The translations under genes were made by a program, and so were the position numbers. Shown here in pieces: positions 16,605-25,476 of a stretch of DNA of 40,461 bases. The notes beneath the pieces are model-generated. The model did no database searches, was not told the DNA's origin, and saw nothing but the letters and a program-made list of their open reading frames with translations. Source of the stretch: Saprospiraceae bacterium (lineage in GTDB: Bacteria > Bacteroidota > Bacteroidia > Chitinophagales > Saprospiraceae); assembly GCA_027488855.1 (NCBI GenBank), contig JAIYAV010000269.1, positions 1 through 40,461 on the forward strand, read 5' to 3'. How positions within the stretch are numbered: the stretch's first letter is position 1; every line of letters begins with the position of its first letter.

Positions 16605-17276
16605 TTACCAATTCCAAATCGGATTATTGGGCGTTTTTGCCTGCAAACGCACCGGAGCTGCATCGATAGGATCCTGAAAAGAAAGGTTATAGGCGTGTAG
16701 TGCGATGCCTTTATCGGCATAAGTGAAGTGGTTAGCACCATATTTATCATCCCCAATTATCGGGGTGCCCATGGCGGCCAATTGAGCCCGAATCTGATGA
16801 AATTTTCCCGTCAGGAGTTCTACTTCCAACAATGCTTTTTTCCCATCTTCCTCAAGCAGCCGGTAATGCAATTGGCAGGCGTCCCGCTGCTCGCCAGCTT
16901 CATCAAAAATGACTGCTTTTTTTTCTTTTTGATCTTTGTACAACCATTGAGAGAGCAGTGCTTCAGGTTTTTCGGGCAGGCCCTCTACCACCGCCAGGTA
17001 AGTTTTTTTGACTCGTCGTTGCGAAAATTGCTCATTGAGTTTGCGTAAGGCACTCTTTTTTTTGGCCAAGAGTAAAATTCCTGATGTCACCCGGTCGAGG
17101 CGATGTACGATGCCCAGGAAGGGCATGGAAGTACTGCGCTGCAAATAGGCAAGTACCTGATCCTCAATGGTGTCGTTGGCACCAATGGTTTTTTCAACGC
17201 TCAACCCATACGGTTTGTTGACCGCAATCCAGGCTGAAGTCTCAGCAATCCACCAATTTGGTTTGTATTCACGCAT
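16605..17276 (-). CDS. RluA-family RNA pseudouridine synthase
   Basis: Converts specific uridines in rRNA or tRNA to pseudouridine. The catalytic motif HRLDRVTSG is at residues 58-66 with Asp61 as the nucleophile. Other family signatures are VNKPYGLSVE (19-28), KTYLAVVEG, LLTGKFHQIRAQLAAMGTPIIGDDKYG in the C-terminal third (the QIR-QL-GxPIxGD-YG pattern), and ALHAYNLSF. At 223 residues it lacks an S4 domain and so belongs with the short RluA-like forms (TruC/RluA/YqcB-like). The exact target base cannot be inferred. Confidence 0.92.
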   Translation of the reverse strand: MREYKPNWWIAETSAWIAVNKPYGLSVEKTIGANDTIEDQVLAYLQRSTSMPFLGIVHRLDRVTSGILLLAKKKSALRKLNEQFSQRRVKKTYLAVVEGLPEKPEALLSQWLYKDQKEKKAVIFDEAGEQRDACQLHYRLLEEDGKKALLEVELLTGKFHQIRAQLAAMGTPIIGDDKYGANHFTYADKGIALHAYNLSFQDPIDAAPVRLQAKTPNNPIWNW

Positions 17277-17370
17277 GTTTTCTCAAAGCTGTGGTACAAA
17301 ATAAGCAGTTGCGCAAAAAAACCATTAGTTTAGCGCGAAAAAATTCAGAATTGTCTCAAATAAACACATT

Positions 17371-17607
17371 ATGGAAGAAAAGTCAACTCCTGAAGTCATC
17401 GAAAATCCAACCATCATTGAAGTGATCACCAATGGCCCCCTGCGGGTATTGGGTCCATTGGAGGTAAAACTGGCGGATGGAACCATCGTCAACAAGCCTG
17501 GGCCACGCACTACTTTTTGCCGTTGTGGCGCATCGGCGAACAAACCTTTTTGCGATGGTGCCCACAAAAACTTGCCACCTTTTGAAACGGTAGCAACACC
17601 AGGCTAA
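17371..17607 (+). CDS. CDGSH iron-sulfur domain protein
   Basis: A 78-residue protein with one CDGSH-type domain that binds a [2Fe-2S] cluster through three cysteines and one histidine. The ligands are C50, C52, C61 and H65 in CRCGASANKPFCDGAH, matching the C-x-C-x8-C-x3-H pattern. The N-terminal 45 residues include PGPRT, usual in the bacterial single-domain form. Family roles in electron transfer or redox sensing are known mainly from eukaryotic mitoNEET; the bacterial role is uncertain. It is transcribed alone, divergent from the pseudouridine synthase gene. Confidence 0.92.
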   Translation: MEEKSTPEVIENPTIIEVITNGPLRVLGPLEVKLADGTIVNKPGPRTTFCRCGASANKPFCDGAHKNLPPFETVATPG

Positions 17608-17625
17608 CATCACGAGCAACGAACC

Positions 17626-17653
17626 GTAGAGACGCACAGCCGTGCGTCTCTAC
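17626..17653. repeat. Perfect interspersed palindrome GTAGAGACGCAC
   Basis: GTAGAGACGCAC (17626-17637) and its exact complement (17642-17653) surround a 4-base loop. The GTAGAGACG...CGTCTCTAC pattern is a familiar dispersed repeat in many bacteria. Lying between convergent stops, it may double as a terminator. Confidence 0.8.
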
Positions 17654-17673
17654 AATCCGGAATTAGCCATCAC

Positions 17674-18396
17674 TTATTGCGGATTATTAGGTTGGTTGTT
17701 TACATCTGGAGCCTCTGGCAGATCAGAATTGCTATTTTCCACCGCAGCGGGAACAATCGCCGAAGGAGTAGCTTCCTCTTTTTGATAATACCGGAAGAAA
17801 TCGCGTTGAAAAATCAAAATATTGAGTACGCCCACGGTGATGGACACATCTGCAATGTTGAACACGGGTTTAAAAAAGAAATATTCCTTGCCGCCTAGCA
17901 GGGGAAGCCAATCGGGGTAAATACCTTGCCAAATCGGGAAATACAACATATCGACCACTTTGCCGTGTAAAAACCCAGCATATCCGCCCTCGGCAGGAAA
18001 AAGAGTAGCCAATCCCCCGTGGTAATAAGAGGGTGAAAAAATCAGGCCGTAAAAAGCACTGTCGATGATGTTCCCCAATGCACCAGCCAGGATCAGTCCA
18101 AAACTGGCCAAGACCCCAAAACGAATCTTTTCCTGAATCAATTGGCGGATGAAAACAATCAAGAAAATGACCGCAGCAATGCGGAACAAACTCAGGGCCA
18201 ATTTGCCGTACTCGCCCCCCAGGTCCCAGCCAAAGGCCATGCCATTGTTTTCCACAAAATGAAGTAGGGCCCAATCCAGTCCCAAGATATGAATTTCAGA
18301 TCCGTATTCCATATGGGTTTTGATGCCGATCTTTAAAGCCTGATCGAGCAGCAAAACCAAAAAAATCAACATTCCTACTTTAGTGGATGGCTTCAT
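17674..18396 (-). CDS. lspA: Lipoprotein signal peptidase (signal peptidase II)
   Basis: Inner-membrane aspartyl protease that cleaves the signal peptide from prolipoproteins after lipidation. The two catalytic aspartates are D112 in GNIID and D183 in FNIAD; the substrate-site motif VENNGMAFG lies at 48-56. Four transmembrane segments are visible (about 8-24, 64-84, 92-112, 180-196). At 240 residues it is longer than the usual ~165 because of an extracytoplasmic insert (about 120-170) typical of Bacteroidota LspA and a Pro/Asn-rich cytoplasmic tail. It follows pdxA on the same strand with a repeat in the 56-base gap and may be co-transcribed with it. Processing of the lipoproteins in this window would depend on it. 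Confidence 0.95.
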   Translation of the reverse strand: MKPSTKVGMLIFLVLLLDQALKIGIKTHMEYGSEIHILGLDWALLHFVENNGMAFGWDLGGEYGKLALSLFRIAAVIFLIVFIRQLIQEKIRFGVLASFGLILAGALGNIIDSAFYGLIFSPSYYHGGLATLFPAEGGYAGFLHGKVVDMLYFPIWQGIYPDWLPLLGGKEYFFFKPVFNIADVSITVGVLNILIFQRDFFRYYQKEEATPSAIVPAAVENSNSDLPEAPDVNNQPNNPQ

Positions 18397-18410
18397 TGTT
18401 AAGTTGAAAA

Positions 18411-18448
18411 GTTGAAAAGTTGAAGTGTTGAAAGTTCAACATTTCAAC
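18411..18448. repeat. GTTGA-heptad palindromic repeat, short form
   Basis: Tandem GTTGAAA-type heptads are followed by an inverted copy: GTTGAAGTGTTGAA (18419-18432) against TTCAACATTTCAAC (18435-18448), with one mismatch. It lacks the GGCTACCGC core of the long copies and sits between pdxA and lspA. Confidence 0.75.
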
Positions 18449-18452
18449 CCTA

Positions 18453-19640
18453 CTATTGTTCCTCTTCATCGTATCCTTCTTCCTCGTATGGCTGATCGTC
18501 TTCCAGCTCCTCCTCCAGTTCCAGTTCGTCTTCGAGGTCTTCTTCCTCTTCTTCTATTCCACTTTCAGACTTGATTTTGCTGCGGCGCACCAAGGCATTG
18601 GCTCGATCACCGTAGTATTCCTTGCGGTTTTTGGCAATTTCAATGGCCATAAACAGGGCTTCGCGGAACGAGTCGGGTTCGGCTTCATTTTTGCCCGCAA
18701 TGTCGTAAGCGGTACCATGATCAGGAGAGGTGCGCACGGCACTTAACCCTGCGGTATAATTGATGCCTGTTCCAAAAGCCAAAAGTTTGAATGGAATCAA
18801 ACCCTGATCGTGGTAAATGGCCAAAATGCCGTCAAATTTTTTGTAATCCCCTGCGCCAAAGAAGCCGTCTGCTGGGTAAGGCCCCATGGCCAGCATGCCA
18901 TGCTTTTTGGCTTCGATGATCGCCGGACGAATGATGCGCTCGTCTTCATCGCCCAGTACACCTCCATCACCCGCGTGTGGGTTCATGCCCAAAACGGCGA
19001 TGGTAGGGCGATCAACGCCAAAATCAATCCGCAGGGTTTCTTCAAAGGTTTTGAGCTTGCGGGCGATCAGTTCCTTAGTCACCTTACCTGCTACCTCGCG
19101 CAGGGGCAGGTGATTGGTCGCTATGCCAATCCGCAGCTCATCGCTGACCATGAGCATCAGGCTTTCTTTGCCATTGCCCAGCTCCTGGGTCAAGAACTCG
19201 GTATGCCCCGGAAAGGGAAAGTTCGCCATTTGCATGGCTTCTTTATTGATCGGGGCGGTCACCAAAGCATCAATGTTGCCCGCTTTTAGTTCTTTTACCG
19301 CAAAATCCAGCGCCAGATATGCGTATTTGCCGCTGGTATCGGTGGGTTTCCCCAGTACAATATTGACATTCTCCTGCCAGCAATTCACGATGTTGACCCG
19401 ATCGGGAAAAACCCGTTCGGCATTGCGAATTTGCTGAAATGGGAAGTCGATACCGACGATGTTTTTGTGGTATGAAACGATCTTGGAAGATCCGTATAAG
19501 ACGGGGACGCAAAAGTCGATTATTTTTGGATTGGCCAGAGTTTTGATGATCACCTCCAGTCCAATGCCGTTGATATCTCCGATGCTGATGCCGATTTTTA
19601 GTTTGTCCAGTTTTTCCTGGGCTGCTGCTTGTTCATTCAT
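18453..19640 (-). CDS. pdxA: 4-hydroxythreonine-4-phosphate dehydrogenase with acidic tail
   Basis: NAD-dependent enzyme of the DXP-dependent vitamin B6 route; it oxidises 4-phosphohydroxy-threonine before condensation by PdxJ. Recognisable segments are the N-terminal GISIGDINGIGLEV, the metal/substrate region FPGHTEFL, LGMNPHAGDGG, and IYHDQGLIPFKLL with the metal-binding His. The start at 19640 gives 395 residues and the standard N-terminus; the frame is open to 19745, but that would overlap the divergent rsmA gene. The last 38 or so residues are almost all Glu, Asp and Leu (EEEEED, ELELEEELEDD), an unusual extension beyond the catalytic domain. pdxA and the divergent rsmA share a 75-base promoter region. 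Confidence 0.94.
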   Translation of the reverse strand: MNEQAAAQEKLDKLKIGISIGDINGIGLEVIIKTLANPKIIDFCVPVLYGSSKIVSYHKNIVGIDFPFQQIRNAERVFPDRVNIVNCWQENVNIVLGKPTDTSGKYAYLALDFAVKELKAGNIDALVTAPINKEAMQMANFPFPGHTEFLTQELGNGKESLMLMVSDELRIGIATNHLPLREVAGKVTKELIARKLKTFEETLRIDFGVDRPTIAVLGMNPHAGDGGVLGDEDERIIRPAIIEAKKHGMLAMGPYPADGFFGAGDYKKFDGILAIYHDQGLIPFKLLAFGTGINYTAGLSAVRTSPDHGTAYDIAGKNEAEPDSFREALFMAIEIAKNRKEYYGDRANALVRRSKIKSESGIEEEEEDLEDELELEEELEDDQPYEEEGYDEEEQ

Positions 19641-19715
19641 CACAGTAAAAATCCTACGGGTTGCTGTAATTTTGATAGTTTTGCAAAGTAATGGTAAAAA
19701 AAGCAGAAAATTGTT

Positions 19716-20498
19716 TTGAAAGCTAAAAAATCCTTCGGGCAACACTTTCTCAATCGGGAAGAAATTGCGGAACGCATCGCCAACAGTTTAACCGTAAACA
19801 ACGAATTGGGCCATCCTGTTTTGGAAGTCGGCCCTGGAAAGGGCATGTTGACCAAATATTTGCTCAAACAGTACCCCTTGCTCAAAGTGGTAGAAGCGGA
19901 TGTGGACATGGTCAATATCCTCTACAAATATTATCCCCAACTGGAAAATCGCGTGATCTCCGGCGATTTTTTAAAAGTTGACCTGGCGGCCGTATTTGAA
20001 GGACAAAGTTTCAGCCTGATCGGGAATTTCCCTTACAATATTTCTTCCCAAATCGTGTTCCGCATGATCAAATACCGCGACATCGTGCCCGAAATGGTCG
20101 GAATGTTTCAAAAAGAAATGGCCGATCGCATCATCGCCAAGCCGGGAGGAAAGGACTATGGCATAATCAGCGTTTTGGCTCAGGCGTATTATGAGGGCCA
20201 GACCCTATTCGATGTAGACAAAAGTTGTTTTACCCCACCCCCCAAAGTACAATCGGCGGTCATCCGGTTGATTCGGAAGGAAAATCAGGATTTGGGCTGC
20301 GATGAAGGGCTTTTCCGGCAAGTGGTCAAAACATCGTTTAACCAACGGCGGAAGATGTTGCGCAATACCTTGAAGCCGCTGTTTCCCGAGGGCAGTACGG
20401 CATTAGAGGATGTGTTTTTTCAAAAAAGGCCAGAGCAATTGAGCTTGGCGGATTTTGTGGCGGTTACTCGCCAGGTGGAGGCGTTGAAATCGGTTTAA
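19716..20498 (+). CDS. rsmA: 16S rRNA dimethyladenosine methyltransferase
   Basis: Dimethylates two adjacent adenines near the 3' end of 16S rRNA (A1518/A1519 in E. coli numbering) using S-adenosylmethionine during late ribosome assembly. The N-terminus KKSFGQHFLNR is characteristic. SAM-binding VGPGKGMLT lies at about 38-46 and the catalytic motif is NFPYNIS at 104-110, in place of the more common NLPYNIS. The C-terminal NQRRKMLRNTLKPL is also typical. The frame starts with TTG at 19716, which aligns with the family N-terminus; no in-frame ATG lies upstream, so a TTG start is likely. TAGTTTTG at 19676-19683 matches the -7 consensus. Also known as ksgA. Confidence 0.95.
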   Translation: MKAKKSFGQHFLNREEIAERIANSLTVNNELGHPVLEVGPGKGMLTKYLLKQYPLLKVVEADVDMVNILYKYYPQLENRVISGDFLKVDLAAVFEGQSFSLIGNFPYNISSQIVFRMIKYRDIVPEMVGMFQKEMADRIIAKPGGKDYGIISVLAQAYYEGQTLFDVDKSCFTPPPKVQSAVIRLIRKENQDLGCDEGLFRQVVKTSFNQRRKMLRNTLKPLFPEGSTALEDVFFQKRPEQLSLADFVAVTRQVEALKSV

Positions 20499-20534
20499 AT
20501 TTGTATCCATTTGGATGATTCAACATTGATTAAT

Positions 20535-20555
20535 GGGCAACCGCAAGGGTTGCCC
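20535..20555. repeat. REP-like hairpin GGGCAACC/GGTTGCCC
   Basis: GGGCAACC (20535-20542) and GGTTGCCC (20548-20555) form an 8-bp stem. The same unit occurs at 32644-32667. It follows the rsmA stop and may contribute to termination. Confidence 0.6.
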
Positions 20556-20665
20556 CTACTGCGGATAAATATCCATTTGCAATTTCCAAATCCCCTTCCT
20601 ATCTTGTTCAGCAGTCCTAAACTGGTCTAAATTTTTCAACTCATACCTTAAAACCCTTTCATCCA

Positions 20666-21379
20666 ATGACCACTTCTCCTTTCTTAGGCGAGCTCATCGG
20701 CACCACTGTTTTGATCCTACTCGGCAACGGTGTAGTCGCCAACGTGCTGCTCAACAAAACCAAGGGCAACAACGGTGGCCTCATCGCCATTACTACGGCC
20801 TGGGCCTTTGCGGTAACCATCGGCATTTTTGTGGCCCAAAAATTTGGCAGTGCCGACGCGCACCTCAATCCCGCCGTAACCATCGCGATGGCGATCAAAA
20901 GCAATGATTTCAGCAATGTACTGCCTTTTATTGCTGCCCAAATGATCGGCGCAATTCTTGGCGCAACGCTGGTTTGGCTGCAGTATCTACCCCATTGGGG
21001 CGCCACCAACGACCAAGGGCTCAAGCTGGCGGCCTTCAGTACTAGCCCAGCGATCGCGAATACACCTGCCAACCTGATCAGTGAGGTCATTGGTACTTTG
21101 GTGTTGATCATTGGGGGTAGTGCACTCTATGCTGAAGATGGTTCGGGTATGTCGCCCTATTTGGTGGGTGTGTTGGTGTGGGGCATTGGCCTGAGTTTGG
21201 GTGGCCCTACCGGTTATGCAATCAATCCAGCCCGGGATTTGGGTCCCCGGATTGCCCACGCCATTTTGCCCATTGCAGGCAAGGGAGGAAGTGATTGGGG
21301 TTATGCCTGGATTCCAGTGGTGGGCCCAATCGTGGCAGCCGTGATCGCGGGAGCGATTCTGAGTGGGTTTGGATTCTGA
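20666..21379 (+). CDS. glpF: Aquaglyceroporin / glycerol facilitator (MIP family)
   Basis: A six-helix inner-membrane channel for glycerol or other small polyols and water. Both half-helix motifs are intact: NPA at 68-70 (AHLNPAVTIAMA) and NPA at 187-189 in INPARDLGPR. The Asp after the second NPAR (D191) is characteristic of glycerol-conducting members and not of pure aquaporins. The 237-residue length is usual. It is transcribed alone and converges on the xylose genes, so a carbohydrate or polyol-uptake context is possible. The gene symbol is by similarity, and real solute preference is inferred only. Confidence 0.9.
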   Translation: MTTSPFLGELIGTTVLILLGNGVVANVLLNKTKGNNGGLIAITTAWAFAVTIGIFVAQKFGSADAHLNPAVTIAMAIKSNDFSNVLPFIAAQMIGAILGATLVWLQYLPHWGATNDQGLKLAAFSTSPAIANTPANLISEVIGTLVLIIGGSALYAEDGSGMSPYLVGVLVWGIGLSLGGPTGYAINPARDLGPRIAHAILPIAGKGGSDWGYAWIPVVGPIVAAVIAGAILSGFGF

Positions 21380-21490
21380 GTTGAGAAGTTGAGGGGTTGA
21401 GCAGTTTAGGCTACCGCGAGCGACTTAGACAATGACTTTGTCAAAATCGCTCGCGGTAGCCTAAACTTCTCAACCCCTCAACACCTCAAC
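21380..21490. repeat. GTTGA-heptad palindromic repeat, copy 2 (long form)
   Basis: Arms 21380-21423 and 21447-21490 match as reverse complements over 44 bases with three mismatches. Each has GTTGA-type heptads, then AGGCTACCGCGAGCGA. The short loop contains GACAA...TTGTC, extending the hairpin. It fills the whole gap between the convergent glpF and xylA stops. Confidence 0.88.
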
Positions 21491-21492
21491 TT

Positions 21493-22827
21493 TTACACGT
21501 ATTGATTCAAGATATTCTCATACAATTCCTGCTTACCGCTGGTCAAGCCCGGTTCAGGGTTGGCGTGAGCGAGTGCATGCAAGTCTTGCAAGCTGAGTTT
21601 GCCTTCTTCAAATTCCTGACCCTTGCCACTGTCGAAACTGGCGTAACGCTCCTTGCGCATGGCCAAAAACTTCGATTTATGCAAGATGGCATCCGCTGCG
21701 AGCATGGCCCGCGCAAAAACGTCCATCCCGCCAATGTGTGCGTAGAAGATATCTGCCAAATCCGTAGAGTTGCGGCGAGTCTTAGCGTCAAAGTTTACAC
21801 CACCACCTTGGAAGCCACCCGCTTGCAGGATCACTAGCATTGCCTCGGTCAGTTCCATCACATTGTTGGGGAATTGATCGGTGTCCCAGCCATTTTGGTA
21901 ATCACCACGGTTGGCATCGATGCTGCCCAACATTCCGGCATCGGCAGCTACTTGTAACTCGTGTTGGAAAGTATGTAGCGCCAATGTAGCGTGGTTGACT
22001 TCGATGTTGATTTTGAAATCATCGGCCAGACCAAACTGATTGAGGAAACCAACCACCGTCGCACAATCGAAATCGTACTGGTGTTTGCTGGGCTCCATCG
22101 GTTTCGGTTCGATGAAAAATACGCCTTTGAAGCCTTGGCTGCGTGCATAATCCCGCGATAGGGTTAGGACTTTAGCCAAATGCTCTTGCTCCCGCTTCAT
22201 GTCGGTATTCAACAAAGACATGTAACCTTCGCGACCACCCCAGAATACATAGTTTTCGCCACCCAGTGCGATAGTTGCGTCGATGGCGTTTTTCAGTTGC
22301 GCACCTGCATAAGCCAGCACATTAAAGTCGGGGCTGGTAGCCGCACCATTCATGTAGCGAGGATTGGAAAAGAGATTGGCAGTGCCCCAGAGTACTTTTA
22401 CTCCCGAAGCGGCAATTTTTTCTTTGGCATAATCCACAATGGCGCTCAGGCGGCGCTCACTTTCCTTCAAGCTGGGGCCTTCGTCTACCAAATCCACATC
22501 GTGGAAACAGAAGTAAGGCGTGCCGATTTTGGTAAAAAACTCAAAAGCAGCATCCATCTTGTCCTTGGCCGACTGTACCGCGTCACTGGCTTCCAACCAA
22601 GGGAATTGTTTGGTGCCTGGTCCAAAGGGATCCCCGCCCGTACCGCAGAAGGTATGCCAATAAGCGGTGGCAAAACGGAAGTGCTCCTTCATGGTTTTGC
22701 CCGCAATCATCCGATTTTCATCGTAGTACTTAAACGCCAGGGGATTATCCGACTCTGGGCCTTCAAACTGGATTTTTCCAATTCCGGGGAAATATTCACG
22801 ATTTCCCAATACAACAGCATTGCTCAT
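21493..22827 (-). CDS. xylA: Xylose isomerase
   Basis: Cytoplasmic enzyme converting D-xylose to D-xylulose with divalent metal ions. [12 protein letters not shown] (106-117) carries the catalytic His109 and Asp110, and [18 protein letters not shown] near residue 230 has the metal-binding Glu and the Lys/His pair of class II enzymes. [16 protein letters not shown] and [13 protein letters not shown] are also standard. The 444-residue length is that of the class II family. It lies five bases downstream of xylB in a two-gene operon, the second step being phosphorylation by that kinase. Confidence 0.97.
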   Translation of the reverse strand: MSNAVVLGNREYFPGIGKIQFEGPESDNPLAFKYYDENRMIAGKTMKEHFRFATAYWHTFCGTGGDPFGPGTKQFPWLEASDAVQSAKDKMDAAFEFFTKIGTPYFCFHDVDLVDEGPSLKESERRLSAIVDYAKEKIAASGVKVLWGTANLFSNPRYMNGAATSPDFNVLAYAGAQLKNAIDATIALGGENYVFWGGREGYMSLLNTDMKREQEHLAKVLTLSRDYARSQGFKGVFFIEPKPMEPSKHQYDFDCATVVGFLNQFGLADDFKINIEVNHATLALHTFQHELQVAADAGMLGSIDANRGDYQNGWDTDQFPNNVMELTEAMLVILQAGGFQGGGVNFDAKTRRNSTDLADIFYAHIGGMDVFARAMLAADAILHKSKFLAMRKERYASFDSGKGQEFEEGKLSLQDLHALAHANPEPGLTSGKQELYENILNQYV

Positions 22828-22832
22828 GATGT

Positions 22833-24320
22833 CTATTTGTTTGATAGTTTATGCAATGAATTCAACCAACGCTGATATGCTGCTTCGTAGGCGCTTGCAT
22901 CCGCCAAAGGTGCGTAACCACCAACAACTGGTGTAGAACCCAAAGCTTCGCGCAAGGTACCGTACAGGCCCGCGCCAAAACCAGCGCCTTTAGCCGCGCC
23001 CACTGCTCCGGTGGTGTCCAGCATTTCGATTTTGCTTTGGCACAGGGTCGCAATGGTTTCGGCAAAGATACGGGATTGAAACAAGTTATCATTGCCTACC
23101 CGCATCACCTTTAAGTCGAGCCCCATTTCCTGCAAAATGCCCATGCCATATACAAAGGCAAAAGCAATACCCTCCAGGCCAGCCCGAATCAGATGCGCCT
23201 GGCTGTGGCGGTTGAAATTGAGTCCTTGCAGCTGTGCCCCCAAATCTGCGTTGTTTAAAATTCGCTCGGCCCCATTGCCGAAAGGCAACATGGAAAGGCC
23301 ATCGGCACCAACGGGAATTTGGGCGGCCCGTTGCTCCAGTTCCGGGTAGCTCAGGGCGCTCGCTCCGGTATTTTGGCGCAGCCAATTGTAGGTGATCCCC
23401 GCGCCATTGATGCACATCAGTACGCCTACGTAAGGTTGTTGCAAGGTATAATTGACGTGGGCGAAACCATTGACCCGGGAAAGGGGGTCAAAAGCGGCCT
23501 GATCAGTGATGGCATACACTACGCCGGAAGTGCCGCCCGTAGCTGCCACTTCACCCGGCTCCAGTACATTGAGGGAAAGGGCATTGTTGGGCTGGTCGCC
23601 AGCACGGTAAGCCACGGGAATGCCGGGGATCAAGCCCAGTTCTGCCGCCGCTGCGGGGCGCAATTGCCCCTGAACGCCAAAGGTTGGCTGAATCTTCGGG
23701 GTAAGCGCCTGATCAATGTTGTAATCCTGAAAAACCAGGTCGGCGGGTTTTTGCTCCAAAAAGTCCCAAAAGATGCCTTCCGAAAGCCCTGAAATGGTGG
23801 TACAAGCCTCACCAGTCATTTTTAAGGCCAGGTAATCACCGGGCAGCATAAAATGTTTGACGCGGCGGTACAATTCTGGTTCGTTTTCCTGCACCCAGCG
23901 CAATTTGGAGGCGGTGAAATTCCCGGGCGAATTGAGCAAATGCGACAGGGCAGTTTGGGCACCGATGCGCTCAAAAGCTGCCGCGCCAATGTCGACTGCC
24001 CGACCGTCGCACCAAATGATGGAAGGCCGCAGCACTTGATCGGCGTCATCTACCAGCACTAGGCCGTGCATTTGGTAGGAAATCCCAATGGCTTTTACAC
24101 TATCTTTTGCTGCGGGATGAGCTTGTAGCAGGCGTTGGGTGGCTTGCACCATGCCTTCCCACCACTGGTCGGGATGTTGCTCGGCCCAACCGGGGTGGGG
24201 CGCTTGCATCTCCATCTCGCGGTCGGGATATTGGGTGCGCAGCAGGGTTTTCCCTGTTTCTGCGTCCACCAAAGCCGCTTTTACCGAAGAACTGCCGATG
24301 TCGTATCCGATAAGGTGCAT
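22833..24320 (-). CDS. xylB: Xylulokinase (FGGY family)
   Basis: Phosphorylates D-xylulose to xylulose 5-phosphate, feeding the pentose phosphate pathway. The N-terminal phosphate-binding loop is [15 protein letters not shown], followed by [13 protein letters not shown], common to FGGY kinases. [10 protein letters not shown] carries the probable catalytic base Asp, and [13 protein letters not shown] is the second phosphate loop. The 495-residue length is usual. It is the first gene of the xylB-xylA operon; no transporter or XylR-like regulator is present in the window. Another ketose substrate is possible, but the pairing with xylA makes xylulose most likely. Confidence 0.95.
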   Translation of the reverse strand: MHLIGYDIGSSSVKAALVDAETGKTLLRTQYPDREMEMQAPHPGWAEQHPDQWWEGMVQATQRLLQAHPAAKDSVKAIGISYQMHGLVLVDDADQVLRPSIIWCDGRAVDIGAAAFERIGAQTALSHLLNSPGNFTASKLRWVQENEPELYRRVKHFMLPGDYLALKMTGEACTTISGLSEGIFWDFLEQKPADLVFQDYNIDQALTPKIQPTFGVQGQLRPAAAAELGLIPGIPVAYRAGDQPNNALSLNVLEPGEVAATGGTSGVVYAITDQAAFDPLSRVNGFAHVNYTLQQPYVGVLMCINGAGITYNWLRQNTGASALSYPELEQRAAQIPVGADGLSMLPFGNGAERILNNADLGAQLQGLNFNRHSQAHLIRAGLEGIAFAFVYGMGILQEMGLDLKVMRVGNDNLFQSRIFAETIATLCQSKIEMLDTTGAVGAAKGAGFGAGLYGTLREALGSTPVVGGYAPLADASAYEAAYQRWLNSLHKLSNK

Positions 24321-24427
24321 AAATTCGTGCGTTTGTTTGTTCGTTTGTTGTATAGTTTTAACTTGATTTCGGCAAAGAAAGCTATTTTACCCTGAATTAA
24401 AGAACGATTTTTCCAAAAAAAGGCAGC

Positions 24428-25306
24428 ATGATCAGTTACAACCCAAAGGATTGGATGACTTTTATTTTTCGTTTTCACCGCTCGGATACCGTCCGGCGCT
24501 TGTTCCCGATGATTGTATTGATTTCCCTGTATTCAGTCGGCGTGGCTTACCTGGAAATAGAGGTGTGGAAGCTGAGTGAAAACAGCCATGTGCGCAACAT
24601 CACGGTGATGCACTCGCTCTTGGGTTTTGTGATCTCTTTGTTGCTGGTTTTTCGCACCAATACCGCTTACGAGCGCTGGTGGGAAGGCCGCAGACTCTGG
24701 GGGGCCTTGGCAAACAACAGCCGCAACCTGGCCATGAAACTGGCCGCCCTCTTGCGCAATGAGCAGGAGGAAAAGGATTTTTTCCGGACCATGATTCCGG
24801 CCTACGCTTCCGCCTTACAAAGGCACTTGAGCAGCGAGGACACCCGGTTGGAATTGTTCGACAAACTGCCCAAGGGTACGCAGGAAAAACTCGACCACGA
24901 AAAACACATCCCCAATCAAATCGCCGCCCTGATGTATGGCCGGGTATTGCTCCTGGCCGAGCAAGGCAAACTGAGCGGCGAGCACCTCATTTTCCTGAAT
25001 CCCGAGCTACAATCCTTCACCGACATCTGCGGGGCCTGTGAGCGCATCCGCAATACCCCCATTCCGTATTCTTATAGTGTGTTCATCAAAAAGTTCATCT
25101 TTTTTTACATCATGACCCTTCCTTTTGGCTATGTTTTTACACTGGGTTATTATGTGGTGCCCATTGTGGCCTTCATTTTTTACGTATTGGCCAGTTTGGA
25201 GATCATCGCCGAGGAGATTGAGGAGCCTTTTGGGGCCGATGAAAACGACTTGCCCCTGGGCAAAATCAGTCGAAACATTCAGATGCACATTGGGGAATTG
25301 ATCTAA
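24428..25306 (+). CDS. Bestrophin-family anion channel (UPF0187)
   Basis: A predicted pentameric anion (chloride) channel of the inner membrane. Helices lie at about 27-45, 57-74, 215-236 and 237-255. The family segment FRTNTAYERWWEGRRLWGAL (residues 76-95) is strongly conserved, as is EEPFGADENDLPL near the C-terminus. The 292-residue length matches bacterial bestrophins. It is divergent from xylB and transcribed alone. Ion selectivity cannot be read from sequence. Confidence 0.93.
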   Translation: MISYNPKDWMTFIFRFHRSDTVRRLFPMIVLISLYSVGVAYLEIEVWKLSENSHVRNITVMHSLLGFVISLLLVFRTNTAYERWWEGRRLWGALANNSRNLAMKLAALLRNEQEEKDFFRTMIPAYASALQRHLSSEDTRLELFDKLPKGTQEKLDHEKHIPNQIAALMYGRVLLLAEQGKLSGEHLIFLNPELQSFTDICGACERIRNTPIPYSYSVFIKKFIFFYIMTLPFGYVFTLGYYVVPIVAFIFYVLASLEIIAEEIEEPFGADENDLPLGKISRNIQMHIGELI

Positions 25307-25476
25307 GCGGGATTCATGGCGAAAAAAATGTAATTATTTTTTGGGGTTATTTGTATGATTTTTGAATTTAAAAATCAACTCAAATAATTGTAAATCTGAT
25401 ATTTAAATCTAAAAATCAAGTAAAACAACCACTTCTGACCTGTCGTTATCGCCAGTAAAATGCAACTGATTTTTTT

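Noticed and set aside
16397-16756. 119-residue minus-strand open frame across the gene-free stretch
   Set aside because: It overlaps the pseudouridine synthase gene in another frame and shows no recognisable domain; the promoter, hairpins and terminator on the + strand fit an RNA better. A decayed transposase cannot be fully excluded.
22180-22875. 231-residue open frame antisense to xylA
   Set aside because: It shadows a fully recognisable xylose isomerase gene and has no domain of its own.
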